NCBI RefSeq assembly: GCF_017874715.1
Contig: NZ_JAGGLR010000022.1
Span: 1-64,000, forward strand
DNA from: Streptomyces iranensis
Lineage (GTDB): Bacteria; Actinomycetota; Actinomycetes; Streptomycetales; Streptomycetaceae
Reading direction: 5' to 3'
DNA length: 64,000 bases
Shown here: positions 42,901 to 53,500 of the stretch, one piece after another
How positions within the stretch are numbered: position 1 is the stretch's first letter
Layout: every line of letters starts with the position of its first letter
Translations under genes and position numbers: made by a program
Notes under the pieces: generated by a model
Database searches by the model: none
What the model saw: only the letters and a program-made list of their open reading frames with translations
What the model was told of the DNA's origin: nothing

Positions 42901-45900
42901 CTGGCAGGGGACGAACGTGAGCCGGGGTTCCATGAGGCTCTGCCCGTGCTGGCGGATTGGCATCGTAGGGAGAACCGGCGCTCCACGGTCAATGACTGGC
43001 GCTATCGGGTCGTATGGAAGCCGATCGTTGAGCCCGGAGCGCGTGGTGTTGCTGACGCGGCGCTCACTGGGACATGGCTTGCCGTTGTGCCTGCTGGATC
43101 CCGCGGCATGACGACGTGGGTTCACGATGCCCTCACCGTATTGGCCCGCAGCGGGGCGTCCGTGGTGCCCCTTGAGGTATCCGCCACTGCTGGAGCCGAC
43201 CGGGCGGTCCTTGCCGAGGACATTCGTGCAGTCGTCGCCCGCCATGACGCCGAGGAGGGCACTGAGGGCGGGACGACCTCGGTGGCCGGGGTGCTGTCGT
43301 TCCTCGCCTTGGAGGAAGCACCGGAACCCGTTCACCAAGCGGCTCCAGCCGGCGCGGCGGCGACGCTGACTCTTGTCCATGCGCTGAATGACCTCGCTAT
43401 GGACCTGCCCCTTTGGCTGATGACCAGGGGCGCTGTCGCGGTCGGCCGTTCCGACGCGCTGCGCTCGCCACTGCAGTCGATGGTGTGGGGACTCGGCCGG
43501 GTCATCGGACTGGAACACCCCCAATGGTGGGGTGGTCTGATCGACCTCCCCGATGTGCTGGATGACCGAGCGGCACGGCGATGGCTTGCTGCCCTCACTT
43601 CCTCCGCCGGGGAGGACCAGGTCGCGATTCGGACGTCGGGAGCCTTCGTACGGCGTCTCGTACGGGCCCGGACCGGAGAGCCGAGCGCGGTGCTCGGCGG
43701 GGTCTGGGGGCCGCGCGGCACGGTGCTGATCACAGGCGGCACCGGCGCGTTGGGCGGGCATGTCGCTCGTTGGCTGGCCGAGGCAGGAGCGGCGCACCTT
43801 CTCTTGGTCAGCAGGCGAGGACCCGCGGCTCCAGGAGCAGCCGAGTTGGTGGCCGAGCTGGAGGTCGCGGGAGCCTCGGTGACCGTGACCGCATGCGATG
43901 TCGCCGACCGGGAAGCGGTACGTACTCTGCTGGCCACTCTTCCCGACGAGCACCCGCTGTCCGCGATCGTGCACACCGCCGGATCAGGCGGCGACCTTCG
44001 ACCGGTGGTCGAGACCGGCCTGGAGAGCTTCGCCGACGTGCTCGATGCGAAGGTGACGGGCGCACGATGCCTCCACGAGCTGACCCGGGAGATGGAGCTC
44101 GACGCCTTCGTGCTGTTCTCGTCGGCCGCCGCTACCTGGGGGAGTGGCGGGCAGGGTAGTTACGCGGCCGCCAACGCCTACCTCGATGCTCTGGCCGAAC
44201 ACCGCAGGGCTCTCGGACTGGCCGGGACCTCGATCGCATGGGGCGCATGGGCCGACGCCGGTATGGCTGTGGTCGACGCCGCCGAGGAGATGGTGCGCCG
44301 TCGCGGGCTGCGATCAATGCCACCGGAACTGGCTGTCGTGGCATTGCAGCAGGCATGGGGCGCGGACGAGGCCTCGGTGACTGTGGCCGATGTGGACTGG
44401 GAGCGCTTTGTCCCGGGATTCACCGCGGCCCGTACTCGCCCGCTGCTGATGGATCTGCCGGAGGCGGCGCGGGCGCTCGAAGGGACTCGTTCGTCGGCGG
44501 GGGAGAATACGTCTGCGTGGCTGACGCACCTCACCGAGGCTTCTGTTGAGGAACGGGAGCGGTTGCTGCTCGAACTGGTTCGCGCCCATGTCGCGGCCGT
44601 TTTGAATTATGGCGACGCCGGGGATATCGCCGCGAATCGTGCTCTGAAGGACCTTGGATTCGATTCCCTGACGGCGGTCGAGCTGCGCAACCGGCTCAAT
44701 GCGGTCACCGGGCTGGCCCTGCCCACCACAGTGGTTTTCGACCATCCCACCCCTGCTGCTCTTGTCGCCCATCTTCGGGTGCGACTCTTCGGGGAAGACG
44801 AAGGTGAAACCTCGGGCGGGCGGCCCGTGGCCACGACTCCAGGAGGTCGGGCGGAGGACGATGCCGACACTGACCCCGTCGTCATCGTGGGGGCAGCGTG
44901 CCGGTACCCGGGTGGCGTGGGTTCGCCCGAGCAGTTGTGGGACCTGGTAGCCGGTGGGGTGGACGCGATCTCCGGGTTCCCCTCCGACCGTGGTTGGGAC
45001 CTCGACAACCTCTACGACCCGGATCCCGATCGGTCTGGCAAGACCTATGCGATGAGCGGCGGATTCCTCGACGATGCGGCGGGCTTCGATGCGGAGTTCT
45101 TCGGCATTTCTCCGCGGGAGGCGTCGGCCATGGACCCGCAGCAGCGGCTGCTGCTGGAGACGTCTTGGGAGGCCATAGAAACTGCTGGGATCGACCCTGC
45201 CGAACTTACGGGAACGCCTGTCGGCGTGTTCATCGGAGCCAATAACCAGGACTACCTGACTCGCTTCTCGACCGTGCCGAGCGGCGCTGACGGATATGTG
45301 ATGACAGGCAATACGGCCAGTGTGATGTCGGGGCGTTTGGCGTATGTGTTTGGTCTTGAGGGGCCTGCGGTGACGGTGGATACGGCGTGTTCGTCGTCGT
45401 TGGTGGCGTTGCATCAGGCGAGTGTGGCGTTGCGTAGTGGTGAGTGTTCGATGGCGTTGGCTGGTGGTGTGGCGGTGATGTCGACTCCGGGGACGTTTGT
45501 GGAGTTCTCCCGTCAGCGTGGTCTGGCGGCCGATGGGCGGTGCAAGGCGTATGGAGAGGGGGCGGATGGCACCGGTTGGGGTGAGGGTGTGGGTGTGTTG
45601 TTGTTGGAGCGGTTGTCGGATGCTCGGGCTCGGGGGCATCGGGTGTTGGCGGTGGTGCGTGGTTCTGCGGTGAATCAGGATGGGGCGTCGAATGGGTTGA
45701 CGGCGCCGAATGGTCCGTCGCAGGAGCGGGTGATCCGGCAGGCACTGGCCAACGCCCGGCTGACGACGGCGGACGTGGACGCTGTTGAGGGTCATGGGAC
45801 GGGTACGACGCTCGGTGATCCGATCGAGGCGCAGGCGTTGCTGGCTACTTATGGGCGGGAGCGTGAGGGTGGTCGGCCGTTGTGGTTGGGGTCGTTGAAG

Positions 45901-48900
45901 TCCAACATCGGTCATACGCAGGCTGCTGCTGGTGTGGGTGGTGTGATCAAGATGGTCATGGCCCTGAATCGGGAGATGCTGCCGCGGACGTTGTATGTGG
46001 ATCGGCCGTCTTCGCATGTGGATTGGGATGCGGGTGCGGTGGAGTTGCTGGCTGAGGCGGTGGCTTGGCCGCGTGGGGAGCGGGTTCGTAGGGCGGGTGT
46101 GTCTTCCTTTGGTGTGTCGGGGACCAATGCGCACGTTCTCCTTGAGGAAGCGCCGGCGGATGAGGCCATGAGTGTGGAGGTGGTTTCCGCTGGTGGCGTG
46201 CCGTCTGGGGTGGTGCCGTGGGTGGTGCCTTGGGTGGTGTCGGGGCGTAGTGCGGCTGGGTTGGCGGCTCAGGCGGGTCGGCTGCTGGAGTACGTGCGTG
46301 CTGCCCAGGTTGATGGTGGTGGCGTGGATGTGGTGGGGGTGGGGCGTGCTCTGGTGGGCTCCCGTGCGGTGTTCGAGCACCGCGCGGTGGTTCTGGGCTC
46401 GGACGTGGATGAGCTTGAGGCTGGGCTTAAGGGCTTGGCGGAGGGCGAGACCGTGAGCACGGTTGGTGCTGGCGGTGGTGTGGTTGCGGGGCGTGTGCGG
46501 TCGGGTGGGCGTGTGGCGGTGTTGTTCTCCGGTCAGGGGAGTCAGCGGGCGGGGATGGGGCGGGAGTTGTATGAGGCCTTTCCCGTGTTCGCATCAGCCT
46601 TCGATGAGGTGTGTGCGCGGTTTGATGTGTTGCTGGAGCGGTCGTTGCGGGAGGTGGTGTTTGCCGACGCTGGTGGTTCTGGTGGTGGGGGTGGTGGGTT
46701 GTTGGATCGGACGGTGTTTACGCAGGCGGGGTTGTTTGCGTTGGAGGTGGCGCTGTTCCGGTTGATGGAGTCCTTTGGGGTGCGGGTGGATTTCCTGGCT
46801 GGGCATTCGATTGGTGAGGTGGTGGCGGCGTATGTGGCGGGGGTGTGGTCGTTGGAGGATGCCTGCACGCTCGTCGCGGCCCGGGGGCAGTTGATGCAGG
46901 ATCTGCCTGGTGGTGGGGCGATGGCCTCGGTCCAGGCTGGCGTGGAGGAGATGGGGCAGGCTCTGGAGGAACTTCGGGCTGGGGCGGGGCTTGCGGGTGT
47001 GGTGGAGGTTGCGGCGGTTAATGGGCCGGATCAGGTGGTGGTTTCCGGTGAGGAGGCTGCGGTGGCCGGGGTGGCCGAGCATTGGCGTGGTCTGGGTCGG
47101 AAGGTGAAGGGTTTGCGGGTGGGGCATGGGTTCCACTCGGCGTTGATGGAGCCGATGCTGGACGGTTTCCGGCGGGTGCTGGAGGGGTTGTCGTTTGCTT
47201 CTCCGCGGTTGACGGTGGTCGCGAATGTGACGGGTCGGCCGGCTGGGGCGGAGGAGGTGTGTTCGCCGGAGTATTGGGTGCGTCATGTTCGGCAGGCGGT
47301 GCTGTTTGGCCCTGGTGTGGAGTGGCTGGCCGGGGACGGTCAGGTGACACGGTTTGTGGAGCTGGGGCCCGATGGTGTTCTGACGGCCATGGCCCACAAC
47401 TGTCTCGCCCACCACAACGATCCTGGTTCCGGCAGTGAGCCGGAGGTCATCGCCTCCCTGCGCCGGGACCAGCCGGAAGTACAGGCCCTGTTGAACAGCC
47501 TGGCACGGCAGTTCACCACCGGCGCGTCTATCGACTGGGCCCCGGCGCTCGGCGAGAGCAGTGCCCCGGGGACTCACCTGGGCCTGCCCACCTACGCGTT
47601 CCAACGGCAGCGCTACTGGCTCGAGGCCCGGCACCACACGGCCGACGCGACCGATCTCGGCCTGGAAATCGTCGAACACCCAATGCTCGGGGCCGCTCTG
47701 GAGCCGCCCGCCGGCGGCGGGGTCTTCCTCACCGGACGCCTGTCGCTGCAGACGCATCCATGGCTGGCTGATCACCGAGTGCTGGGATCGGTTCTGGTGC
47801 CGGGAGCGGCACTGGTCGAATTGGCTCTGAGCGCCGCGGCTCATGTGGGCTGTGACGCGGTGGAGGAATTCACTCTTCAGGACCCGCTGATCCTTGGGGA
47901 GCGGGGTGGCGTCCAGCTTCAGGTTGTGGTGGGCGAGGCAGAAGAGGACGGGCGTCGCAGCGTTCAGGTGCGGTCTCGTCCAGATGTGGTCGACGGGGTG
48001 TGGAGCTCTCATGCGAGCGGGTTGCTGGTGGCGGGGGAGTCGGCTGCTGGTGGTGGGGTGGTGCTGGAGCAGTGGCCTCCGGTGGGTGTTGAGGTGGTGA
48101 TGTCGGATCCGGAGGGGTTCTATGCCGGGCTCGCTGAGCGTGGGTTTGGCTATGGTCCGGCTTTCCGGGGGTTGGAGGCGGTCTGGCGGCGTGGTGAGGA
48201 GGTGTTCGCTCAGGTTCGTCTTCCGCGGGAGCGGGTTGGTGAGGTGGAGCGGTTCGGGGTGCATCCGGCGCTGCTGGACGCCGTTTTGCATGCGGTGGCG
48301 TTGACGGGCTTCGAGCAGCGGCCGGATGTGGAGTTGGGGTCGGGTTCGGTGCGTGTGCCGTTTGCGTGGTCGGGGGTGCGGTTGCATGCCTCGGGTGCGT
48401 CGGTGGTGCGGGTGCGGTTGACCCGGGCGGGGTCGGATGCGGTGGCGTTGGAGGTGGCGGATGCGGCGGGTCAGCCGGTGGTGTCCATTGAGTCGCTGGC
48501 TCTGCGGCCGGTATCGGCTGAGCAGTTGCAGGGGGCCCAGACCGGCCGTTATGACTCGCTGTTCCAGTTGGACTGGCAGCCGGTGGCCGCGTCGGCTTCG
48601 GTTGTTGCTGGGGGTTCGTGGGCGGTTGTGGGGCCGGATGCCGGGTTGGGTGAGGCGGTGGTCCGTGCGGGCGGGTCGTGTGTTCGCTATGCGGATGTGC
48701 CCGCGTTGATCACCGCGCTCGATGAGGGCGTGGCCATACCCGGGACCGTGGTGCTGTCCTGCCCGGCGAGCAGTGGTGATAGCGATGTGGCTGCCGGGGT
48801 GGGGGAGTCGCTTTCCTTCGTGCTGGCTGCGGTGCAGCGGTGGCTGGATGAGGAGCGGTTGGTTGCTTCTCGTCTGGTGGTGGCCACCTGTGGTGCGGTC

Positions 48901-50493
48901 GCCCCTGTGGCGGGTGAGGATGTTGCGGGTCTGGTGCAGGCTCCGGTGTGGGGTTTGTTGCGGTCGGTGCAGACCGAGAATCCCGGCCGGTTCCTCCTGC
49001 TGGACCACGACCCCGACCACGAGATCAGCCCTGCTGCGGCGGACGCGGTGGTGCGGGTCCTCGTTGCTGGTGAGGAGTCCCAGCTTGCGGTGCGGGGCGA
49101 GACTGTCCTGGTCCCGCGCTTGTCTCGTGTGGTCAAGCCCGCGACGGACCCTGAGGCGTCTGGGCGGTTGGTCTCGGGCGGGACGGTATTGGTGACGGGG
49201 GCGTCGGGTGTGTTGGCGGGTGTGGTGGCTCGGCATCTGGTGGCTGGGCATGGGGTGGAGCATCTGTTGCTGGCCAGCCGTAGGGGCTCGGATGCTCCGG
49301 GGATGGCGGAGTTGGTGGCTGAGCTGGAGGCGGCTGGGGCGTCGGTCACGGTGGCCGCGTGTGATGTGGCCGACCGCGAAGCGGTACGTGAGCTGCTGGC
49401 CGGTATTCCGGCGGAGGTGCCGCTCAGGGGTGTGGTGCACACCGCGGGAGTGGTCGATGACGGTGTCGTGGAGGGGCTGACCGAGGAACGTGTCCGGCGG
49501 GTGTTGGCGCCGAAGGTGGATGCCGCATGGCATCTGCATGAGCTGACCCAGGACATGGGCCTGGAGGCGTTCGTGTTGTACTCCTCCGTCGCGGCCACCC
49601 TGGGGGCCGGTGGACAGGGGAGTTACGCGGCGGCCAACGCGTTCCTCGACGCCCTGGCCCAGCACCGCCACGCCCGCGACCTGCCCGCACTCTCCCTCGC
49701 CTGGGGGCTGTGGGGACAGGCCAGCGGGATGACCCAAAACCTCAGCACTGCTGATGCGGCCCGTGCACATCGCTCGGGAATCGTGCCGATGGCTACTGAA
49801 GATGCCTTGGCGCTGTTTGATCGGTCGATGCAGGTGGGCCGCGCTGCGGTGATGCCGGTACGGATGGACCTGAGGACGTTGGGGGATCGGCCGGTGCCGG
49901 TACCGCCGGTGCTGCGTCAGTTGGTGCGCAGGCCGGTCCGGAAGGCAGCGGCCGGGCACGGTGGTGGCTCGGGCGCCGAGTGGCGCGAGCGGATCGCCAT
50001 GGCCGTTCCCGAAGAGCGGGAGCAACTGCTGCTCGACCTGGTCCGTACCCACCTTGCCACCGTGTTGGGACGAACCGACCCCCACGACATCGACGCAGAT
50101 GGCGGGCTCCTCGAAATGGGCTTGGATTCCCTCACCGCGGTGGAACTACGTAATCACCTCGGTACGGCAACAGGTCTTCGACTGCCCACCACCGTGGTCT
50201 TCGATCATCCGACTCCCATAGCTCTCGCGAAGTATCTGGCTTCGCGTCTGGGTGACGGTGTCACGAAACCCGAAGGAAACAGCGCACACGGTGTGCTGGA
50301 AGAAATCGAGAAGCTTCAGGCGATGCTCAGCGGCGTTTCCCTTGCCGAGGAGGAGCATTCCATGGCGGCTGGTCGATTGACGGATGTTTTGACTCAGTTC
50401 AAGAAGCGCGGCACGGGTGACGTCGCCGACGCCGAGAGTATCGAAGCAGCGACTGATGAGGAGCTGTTCGAACTCCTCGACGGCGACCTGTAA
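39940..50493 (+). CDS. Modular type I PKS, modules 4-5 (PKS2)
   Basis: 3517 residues. The N-terminal coiled-coil docking segment (TLDYLRRATADLRDARGRLR) is followed by module 4 and module 5. Module 4 is KS 36-461, AT 571-874, KR 1257-1467, ACP Ser1576. Module 5 is KS 1647-2071, AT 2192-2491, DH 2576-2859, KR 3081-3298, ACP Ser3397. A C-terminal docking tail spans 3440-3517. Both AT have GHSIG and GHGFHS, the malonyl pattern. ATG 39940 has AGGAAGG 12 nt upstream. It is 35 bp after PKS1 and 55 bp before PKS3, so all PKS genes look like one operon. Module 4 lacks DH and should leave a hydroxyl; module 5 should give a double bond. Confidence 0.97.
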   Translation: MSVDEKTLDYLRRATADLRDARGRLRELEDRAHEPIAIVGMACRYPGNAASPDELWTLLANGADALSGFPADRGWALEDLYDPDPGRPGKTYAVSGGFLHDAAEFDAEFFGISPREALAMDPQQRLLLETSWEAMEAAGINPSELSESPVGVFIGANGQDYLSRFQDDAEDGDGYLLTGNTASAMSGRLAYVFGLEGPAVTVDTACSSSLVALHQASVALRSGECSMALAGGATVMSTPIAFVEFSRQRGLAADGRCKAFAEAADGTGWGEGVGVLLLERLSDAQAKGHRVLAVVRGSAVNQDGASNGLTAPNGPSQERVIRQALANARLSAADVDAVEGHGTGTRLGDPIEAQALLATYGQGREGGRPLWLGALKSNIGHTQAAAGVGGVIKMVMALNREMLPRTLHVDRPSSHVDWDAGAVELLAEAVAWPRGEWVRRAGVSSFGVSGTNAHVVLEEAPAEESAGGDVAPVVPSAVVPWVVSGRSAGALAAQAGRLLEHVSAAQVDSGVDVVGVGRALVSSRAVFEHRAVVLGSDVDQLTAGLVGLAQGKSVGDAGGGVVAGRVRSGRVAVLFSGQGSQRAGMGRELYEAFPVFASAFDEVCARFDGLLERSLREVVFADAGGSGGGGGGGLLDRTVFTQAGLFALEVALFRLMESFGVRVDFLAGHSIGEVVAAYVAGVWSLEDACTLVAARGQLMQDLPGGGAMASVQATAQEMGQVLEDLRAQFGLSGVVEVAAVNGPDQVVVSGEAAAVARVAEHWRGLGRKVKSLRVGHGFHSALMEPMLDSFRQVLEGLSFAPPRLTVISNVTGRPAEAQEVCSPEYWVRHVRQAVLFGPGVEWLAGDGQVTRFVELGPDGVLTAMTHNCLANVFQTHTDSESDPGAEPEVIASLRRDQPEVDAVFSCLARQFTTGTPIDWTPVLGDCGSDAPQARLDLPTYAFQRQRYWPEAQAKAVEGPTTTASANESRFWSAVDEDDAEAVSALLGLAGDEREPGFHEALPVLADWHRRENRRSTVNDWRYRVVWKPIVEPGARGVADAALTGTWLAVVPAGSRGMTTWVHDALTVLARSGASVVPLEVSATAGADRAVLAEDIRAVVARHDAEEGTEGGTTSVAGVLSFLALEEAPEPVHQAAPAGAAATLTLVHALNDLAMDLPLWLMTRGAVAVGRSDALRSPLQSMVWGLGRVIGLEHPQWWGGLIDLPDVLDDRAARRWLAALTSSAGEDQVAIRTSGAFVRRLVRARTGEPSAVLGGVWGPRGTVLITGGTGALGGHVARWLAEAGAAHLLLVSRRGPAAPGAAELVAELEVAGASVTVTACDVADREAVRTLLATLPDEHPLSAIVHTAGSGGDLRPVVETGLESFADVLDAKVTGARCLHELTREMELDAFVLFSSAAATWGSGGQGSYAAANAYLDALAEHRRALGLAGTSIAWGAWADAGMAVVDAAEEMVRRRGLRSMPPELAVVALQQAWGADEASVTVADVDWERFVPGFTAARTRPLLMDLPEAARALEGTRSSAGENTSAWLTHLTEASVEERERLLLELVRAHVAAVLNYGDAGDIAANRALKDLGFDSLTAVELRNRLNAVTGLALPTTVVFDHPTPAALVAHLRVRLFGEDEGETSGGRPVATTPGGRAEDDADTDPVVIVGAACRYPGGVGSPEQLWDLVAGGVDAISGFPSDRGWDLDNLYDPDPDRSGKTYAMSGGFLDDAAGFDAEFFGISPREASAMDPQQRLLLETSWEAIETAGIDPAELTGTPVGVFIGANNQDYLTRFSTVPSGADGYVMTGNTASVMSGRLAYVFGLEGPAVTVDTACSSSLVALHQASVALRSGECSMALAGGVAVMSTPGTFVEFSRQRGLAADGRCKAYGEGADGTGWGEGVGVLLLERLSDARARGHRVLAVVRGSAVNQDGASNGLTAPNGPSQERVIRQALANARLTTADVDAVEGHGTGTTLGDPIEAQALLATYGREREGGRPLWLGSLKSNIGHTQAAAGVGGVIKMVMALNREMLPRTLYVDRPSSHVDWDAGAVELLAEAVAWPRGERVRRAGVSSFGVSGTNAHVLLEEAPADEAMSVEVVSAGGVPSGVVPWVVPWVVSGRSAAGLAAQAGRLLEYVRAAQVDGGGVDVVGVGRALVGSRAVFEHRAVVLGSDVDELEAGLKGLAEGETVSTVGAGGGVVAGRVRSGGRVAVLFSGQGSQRAGMGRELYEAFPVFASAFDEVCARFDVLLERSLREVVFADAGGSGGGGGGLLDRTVFTQAGLFALEVALFRLMESFGVRVDFLAGHSIGEVVAAYVAGVWSLEDACTLVAARGQLMQDLPGGGAMASVQAGVEEMGQALEELRAGAGLAGVVEVAAVNGPDQVVVSGEEAAVAGVAEHWRGLGRKVKGLRVGHGFHSALMEPMLDGFRRVLEGLSFASPRLTVVANVTGRPAGAEEVCSPEYWVRHVRQAVLFGPGVEWLAGDGQVTRFVELGPDGVLTAMAHNCLAHHNDPGSGSEPEVIASLRRDQPEVQALLNSLARQFTTGASIDWAPALGESSAPGTHLGLPTYAFQRQRYWLEARHHTADATDLGLEIVEHPMLGAALEPPAGGGVFLTGRLSLQTHPWLADHRVLGSVLVPGAALVELALSAAAHVGCDAVEEFTLQDPLILGERGGVQLQVVVGEAEEDGRRSVQVRSRPDVVDGVWSSHASGLLVAGESAAGGGVVLEQWPPVGVEVVMSDPEGFYAGLAERGFGYGPAFRGLEAVWRRGEEVFAQVRLPRERVGEVERFGVHPALLDAVLHAVALTGFEQRPDVELGSGSVRVPFAWSGVRLHASGASVVRVRLTRAGSDAVALEVADAAGQPVVSIESLALRPVSAEQLQGAQTGRYDSLFQLDWQPVAASASVVAGGSWAVVGPDAGLGEAVVRAGGSCVRYADVPALITALDEGVAIPGTVVLSCPASSGDSDVAAGVGESLSFVLAAVQRWLDEERLVASRLVVATCGAVAPVAGEDVAGLVQAPVWGLLRSVQTENPGRFLLLDHDPDHEISPAAADAVVRVLVAGEESQLAVRGETVLVPRLSRVVKPATDPEASGRLVSGGTVLVTGASGVLAGVVARHLVAGHGVEHLLLASRRGSDAPGMAELVAELEAAGASVTVAACDVADREAVRELLAGIPAEVPLRGVVHTAGVVDDGVVEGLTEERVRRVLAPKVDAAWHLHELTQDMGLEAFVLYSSVAATLGAGGQGSYAAANAFLDALAQHRHARDLPALSLAWGLWGQASGMTQNLSTADAARAHRSGIVPMATEDALALFDRSMQVGRAAVMPVRMDLRTLGDRPVPVPPVLRQLVRRPVRKAAAGHGGGSGAEWRERIAMAVPEEREQLLLDLVRTHLATVLGRTDPHDIDADGGLLEMGLDSLTAVELRNHLGTATGLRLPTTVVFDHPTPIALAKYLASRLGDGVTKPEGNSAHGVLEEIEKLQAMLSGVSLAEEEHSMAAGRLTDVLTQFKKRGTGDVADAESIEAATDEELFELLDGDL
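40040..44810 (+). other. PKS module 4: KS-AT(malonyl)-KR-ACP, A-type KR
   Basis: The only complete module without DH. The AT-KR linker (SRFWSAVDEDDAEAVSALLG) is that of reductive modules lacking DH. KR has TGGTGALGG and no LDD; a Trp stands eight residues before the catalytic Tyr (ATWGSGGQGSY), the A-type fingerprint, so the hydroxyl should have the opposite configuration to the other modules. Its KR DNA is unlike the duplicated KR copies elsewhere. Confidence 0.88.
44875..50250 (+). other. PKS module 5: KS-AT(malonyl)-DH-KR-ACP
   Basis: KS has DTACSSS. AT has GHSIG and GHGFHS. DH has HRVLGSVLVP and HPALLDAVLH. KR has TGASGVLAG, VDD and SYAAANAF. ACP has MGLDSLTAV, slightly different from the GFDSL of the other modules. 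An unbranched double bond is predicted. Confidence 0.9.
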
Positions 50494-50548
50494 CGCATAT
50501 AGCTCCTCTGAACCCTTGGCCCACATCTTCTAGGAAGGCAATTCCTCG

Positions 50549-53500
50549 ATGGCGGACGCGGCGCAGCTACGTACGTACCTCAAGCGAGCCACTGTTGACC
50601 TGCGTGAGGCTCGGGGGCGCCTGCGCGAGGTTGAGGAGCGCGCGCGGGAGCCGATTGCGATTGTGGGGGTGGGGTGTCGGTATCCGGGTGGTGTGGCTTC
50701 GCCGGAGGGGTTGTGGGATTTGGTGGCGGGTGGGGTGGATGCCATTTCCGGTTTTCCGGTGGATCGTGGTTGGGATCTGGAGGGGTTGTATGACCCGGAT
50801 CCGGCGCGTGCGGGGACGTCGTATGTGCGGTCGGGTGGGTTTTTGCATGAGGCGGCGGATTTTGATGCGGAGTTTTTTGGGATGTCTCCGCGTGAGGCGT
50901 TGGCGGTGGATCCGCAGCAGCGGTTGTTGTTGGAGGCGTCGTGGGAGGCGATGGAGCGGGCTGGGGTTGATCCGGCTGGGCTGCGTGGGTCGGCTACGGG
51001 TGTGTTCATGGGGGTGATGTATAACGACTATGCCTCCCGGCTGACCTCCCTTCCGGCGGATCTTGAGGGCTATTTGGGGTCGGGGAGTGCTGGGAGTGTG
51101 GCGTCGGGGCGTTTGGCGTATGTGTTTGGTCTTGAGGGGCCTGCGGTGACGGTGGATACGGCGTGTTCGTCGTCGTTGGTGGCGTTGCATCAGGCGAGTG
51201 TGGCGTTGCGTAGTGGTGAGTGTTCGATGGCGTTGGCTGGTGGTGTGGCGGTGATGTCGACTCCGGGGACGTTTGTGGAGTTCTCCCGTCAGCGGGGCCT
51301 GTCGGTGGATGGCCGGTGCAAGGCGTATGGCGAGGCGGCGGACGGTACCGGTTGGGGTGAGGGTGTCGGTGTGCTGTTGCTGGAGCGGCTGTCCGACGCT
51401 CGGGCGAAGGGACACCGCGTTCTGGCGGTGGTGCGTGGCTCGGCGGTCAACCAGGACGGTAAGAGCAGCCAACTCACGGCGCCGAATGGTCCGTCGCAGG
51501 AGCGGGTGATCCGGCAGGCGCTGGCCAATGCCCGGCTGTCGGCGGCGGACGTGGACGCGGTCGAGGGGCATGGGACTGGTACGACGCTCGGTGACCCGAT
51601 CGAGGCCCAGGCGCTGCTGGCGACGTATGGGCAGGAGCGTGAGGGGGGTCGGCCGCTGTGGTTGGGGTCGTTGAAGTCGAACATCGGCCATGCGCAGGCT
51701 GCTGCTGGTGTGGGTGGTGTGATCAAGATGGTCATGGCTCTGAACCGGGAGATGTTGCCGCGGACGTTGCATGTGGATCGGCCGTCTTCGCATGTGGATT
51801 GGGATGCGGGTGCGGTGGAGTTGCTGACCGAGGCTGTCGCCTGGCCGCGTGGGGAGCGGGTGCGGCGGGCGGGTGTGTCTTCGTTCGGTGTGTCGGGGAC
51901 CAATGCGCACGTCATTCTTGAGGAAGCGTCGGTAGAGGAGGCCCCGGATGCGGAGGTGGTTTCTGCTGGTGGTGGTGTGACGCCGTGGGTGGTGTCGGGA
52001 CGTAGTGCGGGTGGGTTGGCGGCTCAGGCGGGTCGGCTGCTGGAGTACGTGCGGTCAGCTCAGGCTGATGGTGGTGGCGTGGACGTGGCAGGCGTTGGGC
52101 GTGCTCTGGTGGGCTCCCGTGCGGTGTTCGAGCACCGTGCGGTGGTTCTGGGCTCGGACGTGGATGAGCTTGAGGATGGGCTCACGAGCCTGGCGGAGGG
52201 CGAGACCACGAGCACGGCTGCTGGTGTGGTTGCGGGGCGTGTGCGGTCGGGGCGTGTGGCGGTGTTGTTCTCCGGTCAGGGAAGTCAGCGGGCGGGGATG
52301 GGGCGGGAGTTGTATGAGGCCTTTCCCGTGTTCGCATCAGCCTTTGATGAGGTGTGTGAACGCTTCGATGGGTTGCTGGAGCGGTCGTTGAAGGAGGTGG
52401 TGTTTGCCGACGCTGGTGGTCCTGGTGGTGAGGGTGGGGGGGTGTTGGATCGGACGGTGTTTACGCAGGCGGGGTTGTTTGCGTTGGAGGTGGCGCTGTT
52501 CCGGTTGATGGAGTCCTTCGGGGTGCGGGTGGATATCCTGGCGGGGCATTCCATTGGTGAGGTGGCGGCGGCGTATGTGGCGGGGGTGTGGTCGCTGGAG
52601 GATGCCTGCACGCTCGTCGCCGCTCGCGGACAGTTGATGCAGGGTCTGCCTGGTGGTGGGGCGATGGCCTCGGTCCAGGCCACGGCGCAGGAGATGGGTC
52701 AGGTTCTGGAGGATCTGCGGGCCCAGTCCGGCGGGCTGGGTGGTGTGGTGGAGGTTGCGGCGGTTAATGGGCCGGATCAGGTGGTGGTTTCCGGTGAGGC
52801 GGCTGCGGTGGCCCGGGTGGCCGGGCATTGGCGTGGTCTGGGTCGGAAGGTGAAGGGTTTGCGGGTGGGGCATGGGTTCCACTCGGCGTTGATGGAGCCG
52901 ATGCTGGACGGTTTCCGGCGGGTGCTGGAGGGGTTGTCGTTTGCTTCTCCGCGGTTGACGGTGGTCTCGAATGTGACGGGTCGGCCGGCTGGGGCGGAGG
53001 AGGTGTGTTCGCCGGAGTATTGGGTGCGTCATGTCCGGCAGGCGGTGTTGTTCGGGCCGGGTGTGGAGTGGCTGGCCGGGGACGGTCAGGTGACACGCTT
53101 TGTGGAGCTCGGGCCCGATGGCGTTCTGACGGCCATGACCCACAACTGTCTCGCCCACCACATCGAGACCGAGGACGGCTCTGGTGCTGAGCCGGAGGTC
53201 ATCGCCTCCCTGCGCCGGGACCAGCCGGAAGTACAGGCCCTGTTGAACAGCCTGGCACGGCAGTTCGTCACTGGTACGTCCATCGACTGGTCGCCCGCGC
53301 TGGGCGCTGCCACCAATACGTCGGTGCCTCGCCTGGACCTGCCCACCTATGCCTTCCAACGGCAACGGTACTGGCTCGATGCTCCGATCCAAGCAGTTGA
53401 CGCCACCGGCATCGGGCAGGGGCATGTTGACCATTCGCTGCTCAGCGCGATGTTGGAATCCGCGGCACACAATTCGGTCTACCTCACGGGCCGACTGTCG

